A stretch of 64,000 nt of DNA from JBFMAI01 sp040755725. GTDB lineage: Bacteria; Planctomycetota; Phycisphaerae; UBA1845; Fen-1342. Location of the stretch: contig JBFMAI010000020.1 of NCBI GenBank assembly GCA_040755725.1, positions 43,710 through 107,709 of the forward strand, in the 5' to 3' direction. Position 1 is the first letter of the stretch. Each line of letters opens with the position of its first letter. The translations under genes and the position numbers were made by a program. Shown here piece by piece: positions 33,038 to 41,791 of the stretch. The notes below the pieces were generated by a model. The model was not told the origin of the DNA. It was given only the letters and a program-made list of their open reading frames with translations, and did not search any database.

Positions 33038-33622
33038 ATGAAGAAGAACGAGGTGAAAGTCGGACAGACGTACCAGGCCAAGGTGAGCGACCGCATCGTG
33101 ACGGTGCGGATCGACTCCACCAACAGCCACGGCGGCTGGAACGCCACGAACACCGCCACGGGCAAGCGCATCCGGATCAAGAGTCCGCAGCGCCTGCGGC
33201 GGGCGGTGGGCGTGGACTGCAAGACGAAGGTCACGACGGCCGAGGCTCGCGAGGCGGTGGAGGCGGTGGTCGCCAACGACGGCCGAGCCGCCGAGGCCGT
33301 CGCGACCGCGGAGGCCAAGCCCGCGAAGAAGGCCCGCACGCGAAAGGCCGTGGGCGAAGCCAAGCCGAAGCGCGTGAGCGCCCTCGACGCCGCGGCCGAG
33401 GTCCTGAAGGCCGAGGGCAAGCCGATGCGGGCCAAGGACCTGATCGAGGCGATGGCGGCGCGGGGCCTGTGGTCCAGCCCCAACGGCAAGACGCCCGAGG
33501 CCACGCTGTACGCCGCGATGCTGCGCGAGATCACCAAGGCGGTGGAAAGCGGGACGGTGTCCCGGTTCCGCAAGGCGGACCGCGGGCTGTTCGAGTTCAA
33601 CGCCGCCGCGGCGGAGGCGTAG
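33038..33622 (+). CDS. HARE-HTH domain protein (194 aa)
   Basis: Residues 1-60 form a small beta-barrel-like module (VGQTYQAKVSDRIVTVRIDS; GGWNATNTATGKRIRI). A Lys/Ala-rich linker (60-112) leads to a HARE-HTH winged helix at about 113-180 (SALDAAAEVLKAEGKPMRAK; LWSSPNGKTPEATLYAAMLR). HARE-HTH domains are known from RNA polymerase delta, restriction endonucleases and chromatin proteins, and have been linked to sensing of modified DNA. Here it could be a phage DNA-binding regulator or an anti-restriction factor. ATG 33038 follows an AGGAG. Confidence 0.78.
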   Translation: MKKNEVKVGQTYQAKVSDRIVTVRIDSTNSHGGWNATNTATGKRIRIKSPQRLRRAVGVDCKTKVTTAEAREAVEAVVANDGRAAEAVATAEAKPAKKARTRKAVGEAKPKRVSALDAAAEVLKAEGKPMRAKDLIEAMAARGLWSSPNGKTPEATLYAAMLREITKAVESGTVSRFRKADRGLFEFNAAAAEA

Positions 33623-33625
33623 GCC

Positions 33626-33979
33626 GTGCCGACCACGCGCGAACGCAGCGAGTCCTTCGAGGTCTTCGACGACCACCTGATCCGCAAGGTCGGCCCAGCT
33701 CGCGGGCAGCCGTACGAGCACCGCTGCCCGCGGGCCGCGTTCGAGCAGATCGCCCACGCGGCCGAGGAACTCGGCGCGGCGGGGTTCGCGATCGAAGAGG
33801 TCGTCGCTTACGAGCGCTGCGCCGGCCGCGACGCCACCTTCACGAACGTCGCCGTCGCGTTGGCATTCCTGCGCGAACGCAGCATCCTGGACGTCCGCTA
33901 CCGGCGGAACTACGCCGCCACGGACGCCGTTCACCTGGACGCGATGACCGAGTACTGGGCGTTGGCCGAGAACGGCTAA
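33626..33979 (+). CDS. Plus-strand islet protein 5 (117 aa)
   Basis: GTG start at 33626, three bases after the HARE-HTH stop, with GGAGG upstream. The sequence looks like a small alpha/beta protein: FEVFDDHLIRKVGPARGQPY, then FEQIAHAAEELGAAGFAIEE and FLRERSILDVRYRRNYAATD. Near-contact with the previous gene implies a joint function. Family not recognised. It ends five bases before the convergent methyltransferase gene. Confidence 0.7.
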   Translation: MPTTRERSESFEVFDDHLIRKVGPARGQPYEHRCPRAAFEQIAHAAEELGAAGFAIEEVVAYERCAGRDATFTNVAVALAFLRERSILDVRYRRNYAATDAVHLDAMTEYWALAENG

Positions 33980-33984
33980 CGACA

Positions 33985-35427
33985 TCAAGCACCCTCCCCT
34001 GAAGCCTCGGCGATAACCGAGGCTTCCTCTTCGGCCTGAGCATCTCCCGCTGTCCCGCCGACGCGCTCAGCCTTCCGACCCGTGAACTTCTCCCACCTCT
34101 GGACGATCACATCGCAATACAACGGGTCGAGCTCCATAAGGAATGCCCGCCGTCCCGTCTGCTCCGCCGCGATCAGCGTCGATCCGCTGCCGCCGAACAG
34201 GTCCAGCACGTTCTCGCCCGCGCGCGACGAGTACTGCATCGCGCGCACCGCCAGCTCGACCGGTTTTTCAGTCAGGTGGATCATCGATTGCGGGTTGACC
34301 TTCTTCACCGACCAGACGTCGACCGCGTTGTTAGGGCCGAGGAAGACGTGCGCGGCGCCCTCGCGCCAGCCGTAGAACGCCCATTCGTGGTTGCCCATGA
34401 AGTCCTTGCGCGTCAGGACCGGGTGCTCCTTCACCCAGATGACGGCCTGCGAGAAGTACAGCTCGCAGGCCTTCAGCACCGGCGGGTAGTTGCCGACGTT
34501 GGCATAGCCGCCCCAGATGTAGAACCCGCGCCCCGGCAGCAGCACGCGGGCGATGTTGCCGAACCAGGCGTGCAGCAGCTTGTCGAACGCTTCGTCGCTG
34601 ACGAAATCGTTCGCCAGAGGGCGATCCTTCGGGCGCAGCTTCCTGTGCGTGGGCTGCGCGACGCTCGGCCGGCGGTGCAGGTCGAACCCCTGGTGGTGTG
34701 TCATCCCCGGCTCGCCGAACGACGACAGCCCGGCCGCGATCGCGTTGTTGCTTCGCGGTTCGACCCGCACGTTGTAGGGCGGGTCGGTATTCACGAGATG
34801 GACGGGCAGCAGCTTCGGCTTGATGTCCGTGCCGGCCGGCAGGTCGAGCACCTTCGCCGGCTCAACCGCGAGCAGCAAATCCACGTCCGCCGTCGAAGCG
34901 CTGTCGCCGCACATCAGCCGGTGCTCAATGCCGTCCGCGTCCCGCAGAATCCACAGGTCGCCGCGCTGCGCGATCGCTTCGTCCGGCGGCGCGGGCACGT
35001 CGTCGGGATCGGTGAGGCCCTGCTTCACGCCCGGATCGAGCAGCTTCGCCAGCTCGTCGGCGTCAAAACCGAGCAGTGACCAGTCGATGCCGGCGCCCTG
35101 CAACTCGGCCATTTCGATCGGCAGCAGGTCGAGGTTCCACTCGGCCAGCTCCGCGGTCTTGTTGTCGGCGATCCTGTACGCCCGAATCTGCTCCGGCGTG
35201 AGGTCGCGGGCGACATGCACGGGCACCTGCTCGAGCCCGAGCTTCTGCGCCGCCTTCCAGCGCGTGTGACCGCAGACGATGACGCCCTCGGCGTCGACGA
35301 CGATCGGCTGCCTGAAGCCGAACCGCCGGATCGACTCCGCGACGGCGTCCACCGCCGCGTCGTTGTCGCGCGGGTTCTTGTCGTACGGTTTGATCGCGGC
35401 CAGCGGCCGGTACTCAACATTCAGCAT
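33985..35427 (-). CDS. ParB/Sulfiredoxin-like domain fused to DNA methyltransferase
   Basis: A 480-residue protein. Residues 1-110 are a ParB-like nuclease/Srx domain (LAAIKPYDKNPRDNDAAVDA, IVCGHTRWKAAQKLGLEQVP). From about 150 onward is a beta-class N6-adenine/N4-cytosine methyltransferase: catalytic DPPY at 215-218 before the SAM-binding FGGSGST at 411-417, with TEKPVELA between. This architecture is common in phages and integrative elements and may protect phage DNA or regulate genes by methylation. No matching endonuclease lies next to it. Its start lies beside the CGTATGRGCGCR array. Confidence 0.9.
   Translation of the reverse strand: MLNVEYRPLAAIKPYDKNPRDNDAAVDAVAESIRRFGFRQPIVVDAEGVIVCGHTRWKAAQKLGLEQVPVHVARDLTPEQIRAYRIADNKTAELAEWNLDLLPIEMAELQGAGIDWSLLGFDADELAKLLDPGVKQGLTDPDDVPAPPDEAIAQRGDLWILRDADGIEHRLMCGDSASTADVDLLLAVEPAKVLDLPAGTDIKPKLLPVHLVNTDPPYNVRVEPRSNNAIAAGLSSFGEPGMTHHQGFDLHRRPSVAQPTHRKLRPKDRPLANDFVSDEAFDKLLHAWFGNIARVLLPGRGFYIWGGYANVGNYPPVLKACELYFSQAVIWVKEHPVLTRKDFMGNHEWAFYGWREGAAHVFLGPNNAVDVWSVKKVNPQSMIHLTEKPVELAVRAMQYSSRAGENVLDLFGGSGSTLIAAEQTGRRAFLMELDPLYCDVIVQRWEKFTGRKAERVGGTAGDAQAEEEASVIAEASGEGA
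34001..34026 (+). terminator. Strong 10-bp hairpin ending the plus-strand islet
   Basis: GAAGCCTCGG pairs perfectly with CCGAGGCTTC across CGATAA, 22 bp after the islet's last stop and inside the 3' end of the opposite methyltransferase gene. It is probably a bidirectional terminator protecting the two convergent units. The T-rich tail is weak (CTCTTC). Confidence 0.65.
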
Positions 35428-35691
35428 CGTTCAGACCTCCTGTCTGGCAGAGCGGGCGGAGCCCCGGCCGCCCAGACGGCCCCCAAGCGGCCCCGTTTGG
35501 CCCCGGGGCGTACCGGTCGGCCCCGGGTGGTAGCGACGTACCACCCGGCGGCCCCGCGTCGCCCACGTTCGCCCCCAACGCGCCCCGCGGCGGCCCGGGC
35601 GGGCGGGTCGGACAGGCGAAACAAACTCTGTCGGGATTGCGAGCTGTTCCCGCGGCCCCTCCGGGCCGCCCGGCCCCTGGAAGTACCTAAA

Positions 35692-35870
35692 CGTATGAGC
35701 GCGCGCACGTGCGCGCCCATACGTGTGCGTGACCGCCTGTATGGCGGCACGCACACGGGGGGGGTATGGGGGGGTGCGCGCGCTCATACGTTGACGGATT
35801 TTGGGCAACGTATGGGCGCAAGATGCGTCCATACGCGCGCGACCATGCGTTGAAGGGGTGCGCTCATACG
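35692..35870. repeat. Array of six CGTATGRGCGCR repeats: candidate replication origin
   Basis: CGTATG or its complement begins at 35692, 35718, 35785, 35809, 35830 and 35865; each copy extends as CGTATG-A/G-G/A-CGC-G/A. Two are on the plus strand and four on the minus. Between them is a bulged hairpin (GTGTGCGTG with ACGCACAC around 35724-35756), a G-run and a less GC-rich ATTTTGGG stretch. The last copy overlaps the 3' end of the primase-helicase gene. The region 35428-35863 otherwise lacks a gene. Confidence 0.7.
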
Positions 35871-37726
35871 CGCTCATCGCACGCCTCCTTGACAGGCTTG
35901 GGAACGGTCGCGTAGCGGCTCGGGTGATAGCGGCCACCACCCCAGTGGAACGCCAGCTCCATTTCCGCGGCCCAGCGCAGCAGCTTCTGTGCTTGCCGTC
36001 CCGACAACCCCGCGGCGGTCGCCTCGCGCAGGATCGTCGATCGCGACTTCGGCTCGTCGCCGAGAAAGCGTCCGACGAAATCGCGCACCTGGTCGTCTGG
36101 CGGAAGCTCCGCATCGTCCGGCTTGGCTTTGCGCTTGGCCTTCTCGTTCTTCAGCAGCGCCGGATCGAGGTCGGGCGCTGCTTTCCAAAGCGGAAACAGC
36201 CAGCGCAGCGCCATCGGCTCGATTGGTGGCCACGAGCGTACGGCGGCTTCGAGCACGACCGCACCCGGCTCTTCGTGCGGCCGGAGCACGAGATGGGTGT
36301 CGGTCGCGCGGCTCTGGCTCCCGGCGCCCGCCCCGACATCCGTGACGGCCTTCGCGGACTGATTGCCCTTGGTCGAGTGATGGATCAGCACGAACGAGCA
36401 GCCCAGCCGATCGGCCAGCGCGTCAACGTGGTTGTAGATGTTGGCCATCGTGCCGTTGTCGTTCTCGTCCATGTCGCGCGGCATAAAACGGTAGAACGCG
36501 TCGAGCACGACCAAGCCGAAGCGGCCGGGCTCGACCGACTCGAAGTACTTGCCGAGTGAGAAGATGTCGCGGAGCTGGCCGCGCAGGCTCTGCACGGACA
36601 TCGTCTCGGCGATCTCGTTCATGCCGATGCGCAGGCATTCGGCGACCTGCGGGATGCGGTGCGCGAGCGTCTCGGGGTGCAGCTCGTTGTCGATGATCAA
36701 TACGTTGCCGGCGACGGTCTCGAACGTGTAGAGCCATTTGCGCCCCGTCGCGACCGCCATCGCCAGCGCCAGCACGAGCCAGCTCTTGCCCGTCTTGCTG
36801 GGGGCGATGACGTTCATCGTCTCGCCGCGGCGCAGCAAGCCGTGGATAACCGGCGGGCGCAGCGTGCGGTGCGTCGCCATCAACTCGCGCACGGTAAGCG
36901 GTACCGGCTGAGCAGGCGGCCCGCGGTCCTGGGCCCAGTGGTTCTCGGCGGCCGCCACCGAGACGGCGTCGGGCTCGTAGCGGGCGATGCTCACCGCAGT
37001 GCGCTCCACCTCGCGCAACGGCAGGGGCGGCGAGCACCGATCGGCGTTGACTTGCTGCAGCGCGGCGAAGATCTCGGCTTGCGACATCCCCACGCGGCGC
37101 ATCGCGCCGGCCAGGCGCGCGAGCGTCTCGTTGCGCTGCCCCGTGGGTATCGCGTTTCCCGGCGTGCCGTCAGCAACAATGCCGTTCGACGCGGCCAGCG
37201 CTTCGAGGTGTTCGATCAGCCACGCCGGCGGTTCAGGCAGCCGTTGCGGCGGCATGCTCAGCTCGTGCTCGGCCTGCCAGGAATACGGCTTGCCCTCCAC
37301 CACTGACGGCGCCACGAGCACGTAGCCGCCGTTGGCGCGCGTATCCACACGCGGGGCGAGTCGGCCGGCCGTGTTGCGCCATGCCCGGCCGCCGGGCTGC
37401 CGGAAGAAGTAATGCCGCCCGCCGCGCGGCGTGAGTGACAGCGGGGCGGCCTCCAGGTCGGCCAGCTTCGCCGGCTCGCCCGTGAGCCAGGCGTTGCCCT
37501 CGCCGTCGATGTCAATGACGACCAGACCGTCGGTGCGGACAGCGATGTTCGCGTCGGGATGCTGCGTCCACCACGCCGTAATCCGCTCGGTATCGGCGCT
37601 GGCTTCGAGCAGCCCGTGTTCGGTGAGCGGTGTCTTGCGCCCTGGCGCGCACGGGAACACGGGGTAGCCGAGTTCGGCGTACCACAACGCCGCGTGCAGC
37701 ATCGGGTTGTTCGGGCGCCCGGACAT
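35864..37726 (-). CDS. Bifunctional prim-pol / RepA-like helicase
   Basis: A 620-residue replication protein. Residues 8-170 form an archaeo-eukaryotic-type primase-polymerase domain: FPCAPGRKTPLTEHGLLEAS, LVVIDIDGEG with its metal-binding acidic pair, and TPRGGRHYFFRQPGG with the catalytic His. Residues about 285-500 are a RecA-fold hexameric helicase: Walker A APSKTGKSW (GKS 313-315), Walker B LVVLDAFYRF and HHSTKG sensor. It likely opens and primes the phage origin. The candidate iteron array lies at its 3' side. Its start overlaps the upstream helicase stop by one base. Confidence 0.92.
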   Translation of the reverse strand: MSGRPNNPMLHAALWYAELGYPVFPCAPGRKTPLTEHGLLEASADTERITAWWTQHPDANIAVRTDGLVVIDIDGEGNAWLTGEPAKLADLEAAPLSLTPRGGRHYFFRQPGGRAWRNTAGRLAPRVDTRANGGYVLVAPSVVEGKPYSWQAEHELSMPPQRLPEPPAWLIEHLEALAASNGIVADGTPGNAIPTGQRNETLARLAGAMRRVGMSQAEIFAALQQVNADRCSPPLPLREVERTAVSIARYEPDAVSVAAAENHWAQDRGPPAQPVPLTVRELMATHRTLRPPVIHGLLRRGETMNVIAPSKTGKSWLVLALAMAVATGRKWLYTFETVAGNVLIIDNELHPETLAHRIPQVAECLRIGMNEIAETMSVQSLRGQLRDIFSLGKYFESVEPGRFGLVVLDAFYRFMPRDMDENDNGTMANIYNHVDALADRLGCSFVLIHHSTKGNQSAKAVTDVGAGAGSQSRATDTHLVLRPHEEPGAVVLEAAVRSWPPIEPMALRWLFPLWKAAPDLDPALLKNEKAKRKAKPDDAELPPDDQVRDFVGRFLGDEPKSRSTILREATAAGLSGRQAQKLLRWAAEMELAFHWGGGRYHPSRYATVPKPVKEACDERV

Positions 37727-39399
37727 CAGAACGGCACCTCGTCGTTCTCAGCGCCGGCGTACTCCGGCAAGCCATCCTCGGACTCCGGCCGGGGCGGTTT
37801 CTCGCCGAGCTTCCAGCCCACGATCCGGTCGTACTTGTCGTTGGGCTTATGCATCACGGTGATCGCCAGCGTCGGCGCCAGCGCCCCCATGTCGGCGAGC
37901 TCGACAGCCTGCTCGATCGTGTCGGGGACCGGCTCGTGGCTGCGCTGCCTCCACCATGACACGGCCTTCTGCCGCGCGTAGCCGTCGTGCTCGAAGCAGA
38001 CCCACTCGGAGACGTAGTGGTTGAAGCCGACGCGGTAGTCCACGCGCATGGTGCGCGGCGCGTCCGGCGGCGCATCGCGCTTCACATGGACGGCGTAGAA
38101 GGTCTCCTCGACCTCGTACTCGGTCCGTGAAGCCTGATCGGAGAGGATGCCCTCGCTCGTCGCCGTGCCGTCATGCGTGCGCCGCTCGGGCGGCGGGAAG
38201 ACGTGACCACAAGCCGGGCATTGGGCGTAGCCGGCGGCGATGATCTCGTGGCACTGCGGGCACTCCTTCGCCGGCGCTGGCCCGGTCCCGTCGGAGCCAA
38301 TGCCATTGACGCGGAGCTGATCGACCGGCCCGTGGCGCAAGACGTTGCCGCCGAAGTCGAGCACGAGGCAGTCGCTCTTGCCCGGGTGCAGCCGGAAACC
38401 GCGCCCGACCATCTGGTAGTAGAGCCCCGGTGAGAGCGTCGGCCGCATCAGCGCCACGCAGTCGATGTTCGGCGCGTCAAAGCCGGTCGTCAGGATGTTG
38501 ACGTTGCAGAGGTACCTCAGTTCACCCGTGCGGAAGCGGCGGAGCGTCTCGTCGCGCTCGAACGGCAGCGTCTCGCCGCAGACGAAGCCACACTCGACCT
38601 TGTGCCGCGTGCGGAGCGCGTCGGCGACGTGCATGCCATGCTTCACGCCCGACGCGAAGATCAGGACGCTCCTACGGTCCCGCGTGTGCTGCACGATCTC
38701 GCGGCAGGCGGACAGGACCAGGTTGTCCGTGTCCATCAACTCCTCGACTTCGCCGGCGACATATTCGCCGCCGCGGACGTGCAGCTGGTTGGTGTCGGGT
38801 TTCAGGGAGCCGGCCTTTGTGCGCAGCGGACACAGGTAGCCCTGCACGATCAGCTCGCGCACGCCCACCTCGAAGCAGACGGCGTTGAGGATGTTCTCCG
38901 GGGCGCAGATGCTGCCCGACTTCATGCGGAACGGCGTCGCGGTCAGCCCGATGACGCGAACCAGCGGGTTGAGCTGCTTCATGTCCACCAGGAACGTGCG
39001 ATACATCCCCTCGCCTTCGGGTGGAATGAGGTGGGCCTCGTCGACGATCACCAAGTCGACGGCGCCGACGTCGCCTGCCTTCTCGTAGACGCTCTGGATG
39101 CCAGCGATGGTGATCGCATAGCCCAGGTCGCGGCGCTTTAGCCCGGCCGAGTAGACGCCGACCGGCAGGTCGGGCGCGACCAGGTGCAGCTTCTCAGCCG
39201 CTTGCTCGAGCAGTTCCTTCACGTGCGCGAGGATCAGCACGCGCCCGCCCCAGCGCTGGACCGCGTCGCGGCAGATCGTCGCCATCGCCGGCGTCTTGCC
39301 GCCGGCCGTCGGGATGACGATGCAGGGGTTGTCGTCGCGCGTACGCAGGAATCCGTACACCGCGTCGACGGCTTCGCGCTGATAGGGCCGCAGCTCCAT
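37726..39399 (-). CDS. SF2 DEAD/DEAH-type helicase with zinc ribbon
   Basis: A 557-residue helicase from ATG 39399; the longer upstream frame is the next gene antisense-like shadow. Motif I IPTAGGKT (30-36), DEAH motif IVDEAHLIPP, motif III GLTATP, and motif VI MVGRGFRLHPGK are present. A zinc ribbon, CPQCHEIIAAGYAQCPACGH, lies near residue 380. It resembles phage helicases related to type III restriction/UvrB motor proteins and probably unwinds DNA during phage replication or recombination. The motif I Gly-Gly-Lys-Thr-Pro is slightly atypical. Confidence 0.88.
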   Translation of the reverse strand: MELRPYQREAVDAVYGFLRTRDDNPCIVIPTAGGKTPAMATICRDAVQRWGGRVLILAHVKELLEQAAEKLHLVAPDLPVGVYSAGLKRRDLGYAITIAGIQSVYEKAGDVGAVDLVIVDEAHLIPPEGEGMYRTFLVDMKQLNPLVRVIGLTATPFRMKSGSICAPENILNAVCFEVGVRELIVQGYLCPLRTKAGSLKPDTNQLHVRGGEYVAGEVEELMDTDNLVLSACREIVQHTRDRRSVLIFASGVKHGMHVADALRTRHKVECGFVCGETLPFERDETLRRFRTGELRYLCNVNILTTGFDAPNIDCVALMRPTLSPGLYYQMVGRGFRLHPGKSDCLVLDFGGNVLRHGPVDQLRVNGIGSDGTGPAPAKECPQCHEIIAAGYAQCPACGHVFPPPERRTHDGTATSEGILSDQASRTEYEVEETFYAVHVKRDAPPDAPRTMRVDYRVGFNHYVSEWVCFEHDGYARQKAVSWWRQRSHEPVPDTIEQAVELADMGALAPTLAITVMHKPNDKYDRIVGWKLGEKPPRPESEDGLPEYAGAENDEVPF

Positions 39400-40169
39400 C
39401 ACGCCGCGACCTCCGTGCCGTCGGGCAGGATGCAGCGGTTGTCCATGATCGGGATGGTGTAGAGCGTGTCGCTGCGCCGGCCGAGGTAGCCGAGGATGAA
39501 CGCGTTGATCCACTCCACCGGCCGCCCCGTGCCGTAGAGCGGGACCGGCTTGCACAAACAACCCGCGCTGCGGGCCTGGACGACCTTCCCTGGCGACCAG
39601 ATGTTCTGAATGATCGAGGCGTCGGCCCGGTGGGTGTGGCCGTGGATGACGCTCCGCCCCTGGCTGATCTGGAGGTGCTGCTTGGTCGCGTTGCGGGCGT
39701 ATGACCAGCCGTGCACAGCGATGATCCGGCGGTTGATGGGAAAGTGCGGATACGTGCCGCCCACCGAGCCGTACGGCACGTACGTGCAGCGCGTCCGTCC
39801 CTTGGTCAGTTGCGCCCGCGGCGCAAGCATGGAATACGCCCCGCGTCCCTCCACCGTGGCCGCCGCCCAGCGGTCGAGTCGGTATTCATGATTACCTTCC
39901 ACGATCACTAGGCGGTCACAGACCTTCTGGAGCCGGTCCAGCAGCGCATTCGCCTCGCGCAGGTCGTCGACGTAGTCCGTCTCCTTCATGCCGTACGTGG
40001 GCGGATGCACCGAGAACTGACCGCAGTCGAGCAGATCACCCAAGCAAATGATCAGCTCGGGCCGCAAGCGCTCGGCCGCGCGGCAGAACACCCGCACCGC
40101 CTTCTCGTTCTGGTGCGGGATATGCACGTCGCCGAAGGCCAGCATCGTCGTGCTGTGGGGCTTGGCCAT
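39399..40169 (-). CDS. Calcineurin-like metallophosphoesterase
   Basis: A 256-residue phosphoesterase. Metal ligands are visible in order: FGDVHIPHQ (Asp-His), CLGDLLDCG (Asp), VEGNHEYRL (Asn-His), IIAVHGWSY (His) and VIHGHTHRAD (His-x-His). Phage enzymes of this kind may remove phosphate from nucleotides or DNA ends, or act as nucleases in recombination. It is placed between the SF2 helicase and the DUF4406 gene with 1-base overlaps on both sides, so it belongs to the replication operon. Substrate unknown. Confidence 0.88.
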   Translation of the reverse strand: MAKPHSTTMLAFGDVHIPHQNEKAVRVFCRAAERLRPELIICLGDLLDCGQFSVHPPTYGMKETDYVDDLREANALLDRLQKVCDRLVIVEGNHEYRLDRWAAATVEGRGAYSMLAPRAQLTKGRTRCTYVPYGSVGGTYPHFPINRRIIAVHGWSYARNATKQHLQISQGRSVIHGHTHRADASIIQNIWSPGKVVQARSAGCLCKPVPLYGTGRPVEWINAFILGYLGRRSDTLYTIPIMDNRCILPDGTEVAA

Positions 40170-40825
40170 CACTCCTCCCCAGCGACCATCGCCGCGGTGC
40201 GGGCGTAGCCGGCGATGTCGACCAGGTTGTCGCGCTTGTGGTGGTGGCTCTGGCGCGCGAGCTTCACCGCGATCATGCACAACGGGATGTCCATCGCGGT
40301 GACGGGCTGCCCGTCGCGCAGCTTGCCGGCCAGGATGCCGGTCCACATGTGCGCGGCCCGGGCGAAGTCGTCGGCGGGCGCGCCGTACTCGGCGCGACGC
40401 GTGCCCTCCGTGATGCGCTTGGCTTCGTCCAGGATCGATTCGTCGGCCGGCGGCTGTACGAGCCGCAGTCGGTGCAGCGCGACCGTGGGTGTCGGGGCGC
40501 TGGCAAGCGGCTGGAGCGTGACCGCGTCGAGGACGGCGCAGCCCATCTCGTGCGCGACCAGGTACTCCAACTTCGCCCCACGCGACTCCTCCCAGCCCGG
40601 CAGCATCGCGATCGCGTCGCACTGCGCGAGCGCTGCCAGGTCGAGGCGCAGATACTCCTCGCGCGGCAGGTCCTTGCGCCCGCCGAAGTTCTCGGCCGGA
40701 TTGAATACCGCCCAGCCGGCCGCGGCCAGACGTTCCGCCGCGGCGTGGAAGGCCGCGAAATTGCAGTCCGGGTAGCCGGTCATCGGCCCGGCGATGTAGA
40801 TGCGCTTCGGCTCGGGTTGTGCCAT
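40169..40825 (-). CDS. DUF4406 (nucleoside 2-deoxyribosyltransferase-like) + DUF6378 protein
   Basis: A 218-residue protein. Residues 5-100 match the DUF4406 Rossmann fold: RIYIAGPMTGYPDCNFAAFH, LAQCDAIAMLPGWEESRGAK and EYLVAHEMGC, as in 2-deoxyribosyltransferase-like proteins. Residues about 135-215 (RRAEYGAPADDFARAAHMWT; DIPLCMIAVKLARQSH) form the DUF6378 phage domain. Such proteins are thought to act on nucleotides or base-modified precursors in phage-infected cells; the exact reaction is unknown. It belongs to the recombination operon. Confidence 0.85.
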   Translation of the reverse strand: MAQPEPKRIYIAGPMTGYPDCNFAAFHAAAERLAAAGWAVFNPAENFGGRKDLPREEYLRLDLAALAQCDAIAMLPGWEESRGAKLEYLVAHEMGCAVLDAVTLQPLASAPTPTVALHRLRLVQPPADESILDEAKRITEGTRRAEYGAPADDFARAAHMWTGILAGKLRDGQPVTAMDIPLCMIAVKLARQSHHHKRDNLVDIAGYARTAAMVAGEE

Positions 40826-40850
40826 TCCGCAGTTCTCCTGAGCGGGCCGG

Positions 40851-41243
40851 TCAGTTCAAGCACACGCGCTCGCTGGTCGGGAAAGGCGGCGGTTTGCCGT
40901 TCCTCTCGGCGATGCGCACGATGACCTTCCCGCCGGCGACGACCTCGGCCTTCTCCAGCAGCAGCCACACGATCTGGCTGTCGTCCTGGAATGCGCCGCC
41001 GTGCTGGAGCGAATCACCGATGGCCTTGAACGTGTTGTCGACGTCACGTTTGCGCCGATCGGGCGGATACAGCTCGACGTGGACAGCCAGGGGGCCGGCC
41101 TGAGGCGTCATGCCGGCGGCCTTGAGAATCGCGCCCACCTGCACGCGGTAGGCGCGCCCCTGCCGACTGATCAGCATCCGGCCGCGCCAGGTGCGCCAGT
41201 AGTGGTTGACGCTCGGCGGCCAGGGCAGCGTGATGGTGATCAT
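40851..41243 (-). CDS. rusA: RusA-type Holliday junction resolvase
   Basis: A 130-residue endonuclease. It opens ITITLPWPPSVNHYWRTWRG and has YPPDRRKRDVDNTFKAIGDS and GAFQDDSQIVWL, containing the conserved Asp residues (RDVDN, DDSQ) that bind the metal. RusA enzymes cut four-way junctions during phage replication. The length matches the family (about 120-140 residues). Confidence 0.92.
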   Translation of the reverse strand: MITITLPWPPSVNHYWRTWRGRMLISRQGRAYRVQVGAILKAAGMTPQAGPLAVHVELYPPDRRKRDVDNTFKAIGDSLQHGGAFQDDSQIVWLLLEKAEVVAGGKVIVRIAERNGKPPPFPTSERVCLN

Positions 41244-41326
41244 CCGTGACCTCGTGAAGCATCCATGCCCAATCGCTCCACCACGCCGCCCCGCCAGACG
41301 TGCGCCGAGCTAAACGACGAAGTGAG

Positions 41327-41791
41327 TCAGCGCTTCCAGGGCGGCGCGCCGTTGTTGCCCGCCGGGACCGGCGTCCGCGCTGCGGCCGCGTCCTTCCTGG
41401 CGTACCCCTTGATGACGTTGCTCATCTCGCCGGTGTCGGCGCGCTTCTTCTGGCCGACCGTGATGACGAGCGGGATGTTGTGCAGCTCGACACTGTCCTT
41501 CGGCGCCGGCACGCCGACCGCGCGGCAAATCGCCGAAAGCTCGGCCCGCGCGATCTTGACGGTCGTGGCGTTCGGGTTGTCCAGGTTCAGCCGCGACCAG
41601 ATCAGCCGGCCCTTGTACTCACCCTCGATGATCTGGAAGGTGAACTGCAGGTACTGCCCGCCGCCCGACTTGGTGGGCTTCATTTCGCTTTCGCTGACCA
41701 CGGCCAGGTACTTCCCGGCCGGGATGGCCTCGAAGGCGAAGTTGGGGTCGACGTCGTTGGCATTGAATCCATTCAGCGTAGGCACGTTCAC
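41327..41791 (-). CDS. DUF669 family single-strand DNA-binding-like protein
   Basis: A 154-residue protein: PNFAFEAIPAGKYLAVVSES, then GGGQYLQFTFQIIEGEYKGR and WSRLNLDNPNATTVKIARAE. This is the DUF669 pattern, an OB-fold protein found beside phage annealing and RecA-like ATPases and thought to bind single-stranded DNA. The C-terminus ends APPWKR after a Pro/Ala/Gly tail. The start overlaps the upstream ATPase stop by four bases, supporting joint function. Confidence 0.85.
   Translation of the reverse strand: MNVPTLNGFNANDVDPNFAFEAIPAGKYLAVVSESEMKPTKSGGGQYLQFTFQIIEGEYKGRLIWSRLNLDNPNATTVKIARAELSAICRAVGVPAPKDSVELHNIPLVITVGQKKRADTGEMSNVIKGYARKDAAAARTPVPAGNNGAPPWKR

Noticed and set aside
31772..33988. 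738-codon minus-strand frame across the plus-strand islet
   Set aside because: Arg/Gly/Val/Leu-rich shadow; the five plus-strand genes have their own ribosome-binding sites, spacing and a HARE-HTH domain.
35692..35870. CRISPR array
   Set aside because: Repeats are only 12 bases, in both orientations and at irregular spacing, and no cas genes are present.
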